Of a stretch of DNA of 64,000 nt, positions 57,372 through 64,000 are shown in pieces. Source of the DNA: Combretum micranthum (lineage: Eukaryota > Streptophyta > Magnoliopsida > Myrtales > Combretaceae); contig JAMXBD010000012.1 in NCBI GenBank assembly GCA_024138025.1, forward strand, positions 2,604,001 through 2,668,000. Reading direction: 5' to 3'. The notes under the pieces are model-generated. The model was not told where the DNA came from, did not search any database, and worked only from the letters and a program-made list of their open reading frames with translations. Positions within the stretch are counted from its first letter, which is position 1, and each line of letters begins with the position of its first letter. Position numbers and translations under genes: made by a program.

Positions 57372-57552
57372 GAGGTCTTGCGAAATTTTAGTCTCGTAGA
57401 TGACCTCGTCTTTTGAAGAGACGAGGTAGCAGGTGACCTGACCTCTTCCCTTTAAGAGACGAGGTCGAGTGGCCTAAAATCAGGATTATTTTGATCCCGA
57501 TGATAATTTGTAGTTTTTTTTTAAAAACACAAATATTTTTTTTCCTTTTCCC
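57372..57552. repeat. MULE right terminal inverted repeat with subterminal hairpins
   Basis: Inverse of the left end. It has hairpins at 57403-57427 (ACCTCGTC...GACGAGGT) and 57440-57466 (GACCTCTTCCC...GAGACGAGGTC), then TAAAATCAGGATTATTTTGATC and the terminal CTTTTCCC. Confidence 0.85.
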
Positions 57553-57702
57553 ATTTTAAAATACTCAATTTTAAAGAAAAAATGTTAAAAATATTTATGA
57601 AAAATTTAATTAAATATTAAATTGATTAAATTTCGAGTTTAAATTAAATTTTATATACCAACTTTTAGGATAAGATCAAAATCTATAGGCATTTGTGAGT
57701 CT

Positions 57703-57924
57703 TGTTTGGATTATTGTTTTGGTGTTCTTTTAGCATCGTTTTCAAACCGAACAAATACTAAACTAATATAAATATGATACAAATAAAAAATCGATATTTT
57801 TAGCCATAAATTGACCAAACCAAACAGATACTGAACCGACACCAACACTGATACTGAATCGATATAAAATAAATACTGATCCTATACATATCCGATTATA
57901 GATAATAATCCAATAATCCAAACA
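57703..57924. repeat. MITE with perfect 14-bp inverted ends
   Basis: TGTTTGGATTATTG (57703-57716) and its exact inverse CAATAATCCAAACA (57911-57924) enclose 222 bp of AT-rich, non-coding DNA. It lies about 140 bp from the right target site of the MULE. No target duplication was resolved. Confidence 0.75.
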
Positions 57925-58882
57925 AAAGATATTGGCAATGGATTTTAAGTGTACTCAAATTAAAAGGCTTAATATTTAAATTTAAAATAAAAACATTTAA
58001 AATTTTTAAAAACGAAAGAATTTACTAAAAATTTATAACACTAGGACCATCTCATGTGACTTGTTCCCACCTAGAGGTAGGCACCGGTTGAACAGGCCCA
58101 CATAGAGCTAAAATGTTGACTGCAATCCATCAAATTGCAAATGATGAACTAGCCGTTAATATCATATTGATTATGAGTTGTGATTATCTGATCTTAAATT
58201 TTAGATAAAATTTATTTTTCATTGTTGTAAATAGTGGTGTACATAAGCTTGTGTTTTGATTAGCTTGATTAATCCTCTTCCCTTTTATTTGTGATGCAAA
58301 TTTTAAAGAATTAAAAGTTAATATTGTTTTATACGTTAAATTACTATAAAGAATAAGACTACTCAAAGTTCAAACTACATAAACAGAAACAAATTGAATG
58401 AGTTATATAAAACTAATAATGTAAAAATACTAACTTTTGACTTAAAATTCATTTTTCATAAAGGTTAAAACTTTGATTTAGAGATGATGCACACTATTTA
58501 AAAAAAAAAAAAAGAAAGTTTCTAATTTCAAGAATATGCAATGAGAGAAATCACCTAATCACAATAAACACGATGAAATGGAAGAAATCAATCGAGTAAA
58601 AAGAAAAACATCTTAGGATGAAAATGTAAATTTTTTTCTCTTAATAATTGCTTTTATGTTAAATATAGGTATAACATCATAAACTTAGAGTCATTTACAA
58701 CATGCCATTTATTTATAACTAGTGTAAATACACCATAACACAGAACTACTAAAATCCATAATTAAAAGTTGTCATAATTTTTAAAAATTACATAGTAGGG
58801 TCCACCAATTCTTATTACAAAATGGACATAGATTTTAAGGTAAAGCATACATTATATATCTAGAAAAATTATGCATCAATTT
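57925..58882. other. Intergenic, no gene seen
   Basis: AT-rich spacer with a poly-A tract at about 58499-58514. No supported feature. Confidence 0.6.
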
Positions 58883-58997
58883 TGTAAACCTCAAGAATTT
58901 TCAAACAACTAGAAATGAATAAAAATACAAATATAAAAGAAAGTTAATATAGGACTCAACAAAGACCTTAGAATAAAATTACAAGTAGTTATGAACC

Positions 58998-59030
<33 letters not shown>

Positions 59031-60438
59031 CTTCAAACCCTAAAACAAAATTCTATAGATAGTAACAAATATCAAAGTTAAGATTTCGCAACCAGTATCG
59101 AAAATCTAAAATATAAATAATTTAAATAAGATTTCAAGAGTATTAAGAAGTCAATAATCAATAACGCTTATAGTTAGAAAACAATAACTTAAGGATAAAC
59201 TATTAAGGTTATAAATACACAATGAAAAAAAAAAAAAAGATCCATGACTCATTAACTAGACTCCAAATAAATATTTGGATCACACCATCGTTTTAGTTAG
59301 GAAATTATTAAGCTATTATAGACTGAAATGAAAATTAGCCTATTAAGCTTAGAAAACTCTAATCGAGTGAGATAAAATCCTAAAAATAATTAATTGTGTA
59401 AATGTTAAACACAAAGTTGAATTCAACAAAAACCTAGAAAATTTGTGGAAGCTTTATATAAATTGTTGGAGATAGAATTTCCAAATAACTGTCATTTTTG
59501 TACCCTTTAACTTAATATACCCCAAAAACTTAAACAATTAACTAAATAAATAATATTATAATAATCACCCCTTAATGTTCGGTGCAAGTTGAAACAGATT
59601 CATGGCTAGGATGTTCTTGAATTTTGGACAGACAAAATTTGAAACAAAAGGGTCAAATAAGTAAACAAAAGTCAAGCAAAGAGATAAACCAACCAATGAA
59701 ACTCACCCAAATAGGACCTTCATTAAATGCTCTCCAAAATCGTGCAATTCAAGTTGTAACTTCGATGGAAATTCTTCTTCTTTGTGACTGAAATCATGCT
59801 GGCTGTAGCTTTCTTCTTCAATAATATATATACCTAACACTTAATTAACAAAACACCAAAGCTATTAACCCACACAAAACAGCAACCTAAATTACATAAT
59901 AATAGCAACAACAACGGCTCAAATTCGTCCTTCAATCAGCCCCATCAACCACCAACATAGTTAACAATTCCAAACATAACAATCTAGCTCCATTAGTAGA
60001 CTTCAAGCTTAGGAAAGGATCAATAAGGTAAGAAAACAATTCGTTTTAAACTAGTTATGTGTCGAACAACAACTTAAACTATGTTTTTACTAACTTAGAT
60101 TCGTATCAAGCTTTGCGGGAGGGTTTGACACATCAATACCAACCCATACAAGGTAATATTCAACTTCAAAATATTATTTATGTATTAAGACATATGTAGG
60201 AATTAAGAAATCATAACATATGAAGACATAGGACGTTATATGCATTATTATGTCACGAAAAATACCTATAGACCATGTAAAAACACTTAGAAGAAGTTTT
60301 AATGCAAGTATAATACATATATATTATAAGAAATATAAGTTTCAAACTAAGGAAAATCTAATAAGATGATGAACAGTAACAACACTGCCCCTACACCAAC
60401 AGTGTAAACACCCAACATCGGCAACATATACAGGTAGG

Positions 60439-61958
60439 TGATAAATGTGTTAACACTCTTATTTTTATCATGATTTGAGTTCTTTCGAGTGATATTTTTA
60501 GCAAAAATCATTAATGATTGGTTCTTAATTGATTAATTTGTCGATTTCAGGAAATATGGAACTTATCATGAAGAAATCAAATGAATTCGACAAGAAGAGA
60601 ATCAAGTTTGGTGAATTGTGAAATGAAACATGCTGTTTGGAAAGGTGTATGGATGCAGGGAACAAACAGAAAATGAAACAGCTTTCCATACAACATGTTT
60701 GAAGCGCTGTATAAACCCAGCAAACAAGACAGAAAATCATACAGGATGCCAAACACCCCATATGAAATTCTGCTTCATCCTGCGCTGCTCATAGAAAGTC
60801 AAACGGGTTTGCATACACCCTGTATCAAACCCTATATTACTTTTGTATCAATTTTTCTAACTCCAGACCTTATACAGAAAGTCATACAGGTTGCCATACA
60901 CCCTGTATAGCATCCTGTATGAATGTGCGCGCCTACTGTTTCAGGCTTTCTTTAGTTTTTGACTATAAATACTTTTTGGAGAGAGAAAATGAGGGAGAAT
61001 TAATTTTAGAAAGACAGTTAGATAACTTTTTTCCTCTGTATTTTTAAAGACTTTGAAGGGAAACAAGTACGAAGGATTCAAGTGAGGATCAAATTCAGAT
61101 TTGTAGATCCAATTTCCATTATCTAAGCTTCATTTTACAGGTTGTAATCATGAATTCATTCTCCTCTATTGAAGTTCAATTGTTTTCTATTATATCGATG
61201 GAGGAGTAGATTATAGATCTAGATCTTGTTCGCAGTTTAATTTCATCATGTGTTAAGGATATGAACTTAATGAATTTCTTATATTCAAATTGCATGTTCT
61301 TCATCATTTCTTAGTTTTGTATATCCAGAATACAAATCTATTTTTTATTTCATTTAAGTTGATTGAGAAATCACTTTCATGAACAGATCTATGTAATTTG
61401 ACGAGATTTGATTGTGATCCTAGAGATAGGTTGCAAGAATCTTCCGTATCCTCTCTATTTTCATGAGTTCTTGATTTTCATGCGATCTTAGATTATAATT
61501 AGTTAACGAGAGATCCTAATTAATCGATTTAAGGTTAGATAAATTGATTTATTCAAGAGAATTGTCAATTTGTATAAGGAACTCAACGGTATAAGAATTC
61601 AATTAGAATAATCCTTAGTATTCTATGATTCACATGATGAGATTAAAGGAAGGACAAGATCTAGGTCGTTTGTAGTAATTGCTTGATAAATCTTTCTTGA
61701 ATCCTAAGTGTTTGTGTTTCCTGATCTGTTATAAATCATATTTTCATAAGTAATTAGTGTTAGTCAATCCATCTCTTTCTCATTTTGCTAAATAGTAGAA
61801 ATATAGTGATTACTAGTAGTTATTCCTTCATCGCGGACAACTCTAATCTAAACGCTATACTACGAATTAATAGGTTCACTGCCTATTGTCTTTTGTAGTA
61901 GTAGTTAAGAAAGGATTTTACAAATTTAAACTACACTTGACAAGGATTTTGTTCAATA
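60439..61958 (+). mobile_element. Nested solo LTR in the second LTR copy, 1.52 kb
   Basis: It starts TGATAAATGTG and ends TTTTGTTCAATA, flanked by a perfect GTAGG duplication (60434-60438 and 61959-61963). Removing it joins two stretches of the outer LTR. The terminal TA instead of CA is unusual, so the 3' boundary is slightly uncertain. Inside are repeated inverted motifs of the type CATACAGG/CCTGTATG (60680-60925) and a promoter-like GACTATAAATAC at 60960-60971. Confidence 0.65.
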
Positions 61959-62049
61959 GTAGGCCAGTGGTGTTGAGACAGCTTACACTGGAAATAGAAG
62001 CTACATAATATTTTTTTTTTACGTAAAATGAACGAACACCGATAAATTT

Positions 62050-62260
62050 GAATTCAATGCCGGCAGGGTTGAAGTCGGCATACGTTGTAAAGATGGTTGC
62101 CTTAAGCCAGCATAAATTGATACCAATAACATATAAAATTATACGAATGCCGACATTTAGAGTTCAAGCATAAATTGGTACCAATAACATATAAAATTAT
62201 ACGAATGCCAGCATCTAAAGTTCAACGCCGACAGCATAAGATGCCAGCATATGTGCAAAA
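62050..62260. repeat. Degenerate GCCGGCA/GTCGGCAT motif array with a 50-bp direct repeat
   Basis: GCCGGCAGGGTTGAAGTCGGCATACG is followed by decayed versions (AAGCCAGCATAA, ATGCCGACAT, ATGCCAGCAT, ACGCCGACAGC). The block TAAATTGATACCAATAACATATAAAATTATACGAATGCC recurs about 57 bp downstream with one change. It lies within the outer LTR, just after the nested LTR. Confidence 0.7.
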
Positions 62261-64000
62261 TCAGTTCTAGACGAATTCTATTTGGTCCAAACAAATTATA
62301 TATATTTATATATAAAAAAGAAAAACATAATATATTTAATAAATGAACTAATATAAATATTTTAAGAATAATAAGTGTAATATTTATGAAATAATAAATT
62401 CTAAAAACCATTAGAAAATATTATCATTGTAATAAAACTAATAAGAATAGAATATGATAATTATTTAATACTTATTTTATAGCGGTAAATATATAAGAAT
62501 GAAATTTAGAATGACCTAAAATTTTGAATAATGTGACTTCTAAAAATAACAAAATAATTATATAAAATAGATAAAAAAAGACACAACTAAACTAAATGAT
62601 AGAAAATAAATATAAGTTACCATAAAAGGTTAACTAAAGAACGATATAAAAGTAATGATAAAATATCAATCTGTTGAATACAAACTCCTTAAGTACCCAA
62701 TAAAAATATAAATATCAAATAAGATCAAGAAAAGCAATATGAAAATAAAATATTAAATAATAATTATTACCATAAGACCATTAGAAGACCAATATAGGTA
62801 ATAGAAATGCCAATATATGACACTTAGACACTCATAGGAGTTTAGTTATATAACTTATGTTTTATTGATGAATATTTTATTCATCTCAACAAGTGACCTT
62901 GATACTATTGAGGATTTTTCAGCCGACTATTACGATTAGTCGACATGAGTAGGTGAGTAACTCAGACTTATTATATTGTTTGTGTTTGTAATTAGTGGCA
63001 AATGTAATGCAAAGATAATAATAGTTGTTGTGAAAAGCATGATGAGAATCAATTATGATTTAAGCTGATTGCTTGTGATGCCAAAACGAAAGAATGAAAG
63101 TATTAATATAATTATACGATGATTTGGAATAGCATAATAATTACTATGTGTAATGTATGATCTCCATGAATCTGGATAAGAATTATTAACTTATTAAATA
63201 ACGCGGTCATGCATTGATCATATTGCATTATTGCATATACAAAAAGGGCGGTAGCCTACTACGTATTAATATTTTAGTTTTCTATTAATGCTTGGTTTTT
63301 CCAGAGTTTAGTTCTTTCAAAGTTTTCTTTGTTCCGTCAATCCTACGAGGACTAAGTGGCATCGAAGAATGTCACCGGCAGTATCGCTTTGAAATGATTA
63401 ATACTTAGGGAGTTTCTAAGGATTGTTGCAGGAAATGGTCAATTAAAATACCTTTAAATTAAAGTGATAATCTTAAGATAAGAAATCGTTGATTTTCTTA
63501 TATACTTAGTCTCTCCTAGGCAGTGGGTCTTAAAAGTAATTGTTCTTCAACCCTAAAGAGGGCGTAATTTTTTTTCCTGTTTAGATTCTAATCATTTAAG
63601 CTTGTATTTGAGCATATGTTTGATTGTTACATTATATATGATTTGTTAATAAACTTGCTTAATGTGTAATATGTCTGGTTATTCACTGAGCCCATAGTTT
63701 CGCTCACACTCTTAAAGACCTTTCAGGTTGACTTTACGACCATGGCTAGTTACTTTTAAGAGCATGGCTCTGGTAAGAATTTAAAAGCTAGAAGAATATG
63801 GATCTTTGGGTTATGTTATCTATTTATATTTCTAGTTATAAGATAATTAGTACATGAATTATTAATTATATATTTGGAGACTTTTAGAATAGAATTATAG
63901 TCCGTAATACTTTTATGATATTCTTTACCTGTGATGGTAGATATTTACTAATTTATGTCTTATATGTGTTTATAGTTTCTTATCAATGTAAGTAAAAGAT

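Larger units (their letters stand above)
54162..57552 (-). mobile_element. Mutator-like element (MULE) with PMD tail, internally deleted
   Basis: 3,391 bp, starting GGGAAAAG and ending CTTTTCCC, with inverted ends related over about 180 bp. Both sides are flanked by ATTTTAAAAT (54152-54161 and 57553-57562), a 9-10 bp AT-rich duplication of the MULE type. On the minus strand are a leader with a telo-box (57302-57291), a 5' splice site near 57154, an N-terminal MuDR/PB1-like domain (56442-55852) and then directly the end of a plant mobile domain. The DDE catalytic core is absent, so the element is non-autonomous. Confidence 0.83.
58883..64000 (+). mobile_element. Second copy of the 3.7-kb LTR, cut by the window edge
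   Basis: It begins TGTAAACCTCAAGA and follows the LTR at 15547 block by block. Shared blocks include CTTATAGTTAGAAAACAATAAC (near 59167), the GGTAAGAAAACAATTCGTTTTA region (60027), ATTGATGAATAT near 62865, TATTCACTGAGCC (63679), and the final CTTATCAA(T/A)G run at the window end. By comparison about 95 bp of the LTR remain beyond 64000. Whether it is solo or part of a full element cannot be seen. An (AT)n tract lies at about 59005-59030. A different LTR is inserted at 60439-61958. Confidence 0.82.

Overview
The window is nuclear DNA of a flowering plant, most likely a eudicot. The evidence is a strongly AT-rich background, long intergenic spaces, plant LTR retrotransposons at every stage of decay, a Mutator-like element fused to a plant-mobile-domain tail, many foldback/MITE-like repeats, and two host protein genes of plant type. 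The species cannot be named from the sequence. Coding density is very low: two host protein genes and one tRNA in 64 kb.

Host genes. (1) 23961-25634 (+): an intronless 557-residue membrane protein with a flavin/NAD(P)-reductase-like C-terminal half, of the plant family usually labelled adenylate-forming reductase-like, with a TATA box upstream. (2) 50886-44607 (-): a 14-exon gene for chaperonin subunit CCT7 (TCP-1 eta). All splice sites were located. As written, the sequence is two bases short in exon 4 and one base short in exon 8, so the frame is broken between them. (3) 41922-41851 (-): a tRNA-Val(AAC) gene, one base short in the anticodon stem.

Repeats, left to right. 1-10 kb: mostly featureless, with a 75-bp tandem repeat, a dinucleotide satellite and faint SINE- or MITE-like copies. 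10.07-15.30 kb: a MITE-like element carrying a decayed Copia retrotransposon (10335-15109, duplication ACATT). 15.55-20.93 kb: a solo LTR (duplication CTTTC) that contains a second solo LTR (duplication CAGAG). 25.95-33.34 kb: a decayed Gypsy element with a head-to-head LTR arrangement at its 5' end and an internal deletion that removes the reverse transcriptase catalytic core. Its pol is split by a 2.76-kb solo LTR (duplication TTATC), and the reading frame resumes exactly across the duplication. 35.7-37.5 kb: four foldback elements, with relatives near 21.8 and 51.5 kb. 54.16-57.55 kb: a deleted Mutator-like element with long inverted ends, hairpin-rich subterminal repeats and a palindromic 10-bp target site. 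58.88-64.00 kb: a second copy of the 15.5-kb LTR, itself interrupted by a different solo LTR and cut by the window edge.

Nothing here looks like a new multi-gene system. The points most worth following are the paired frame breaks in CCT7, the two copies of one LTR family that were each hit by a different LTR within the same short interval, the head-to-head Gypsy 5' LTR, and a GC-rich inverted-motif array inside an LTR.
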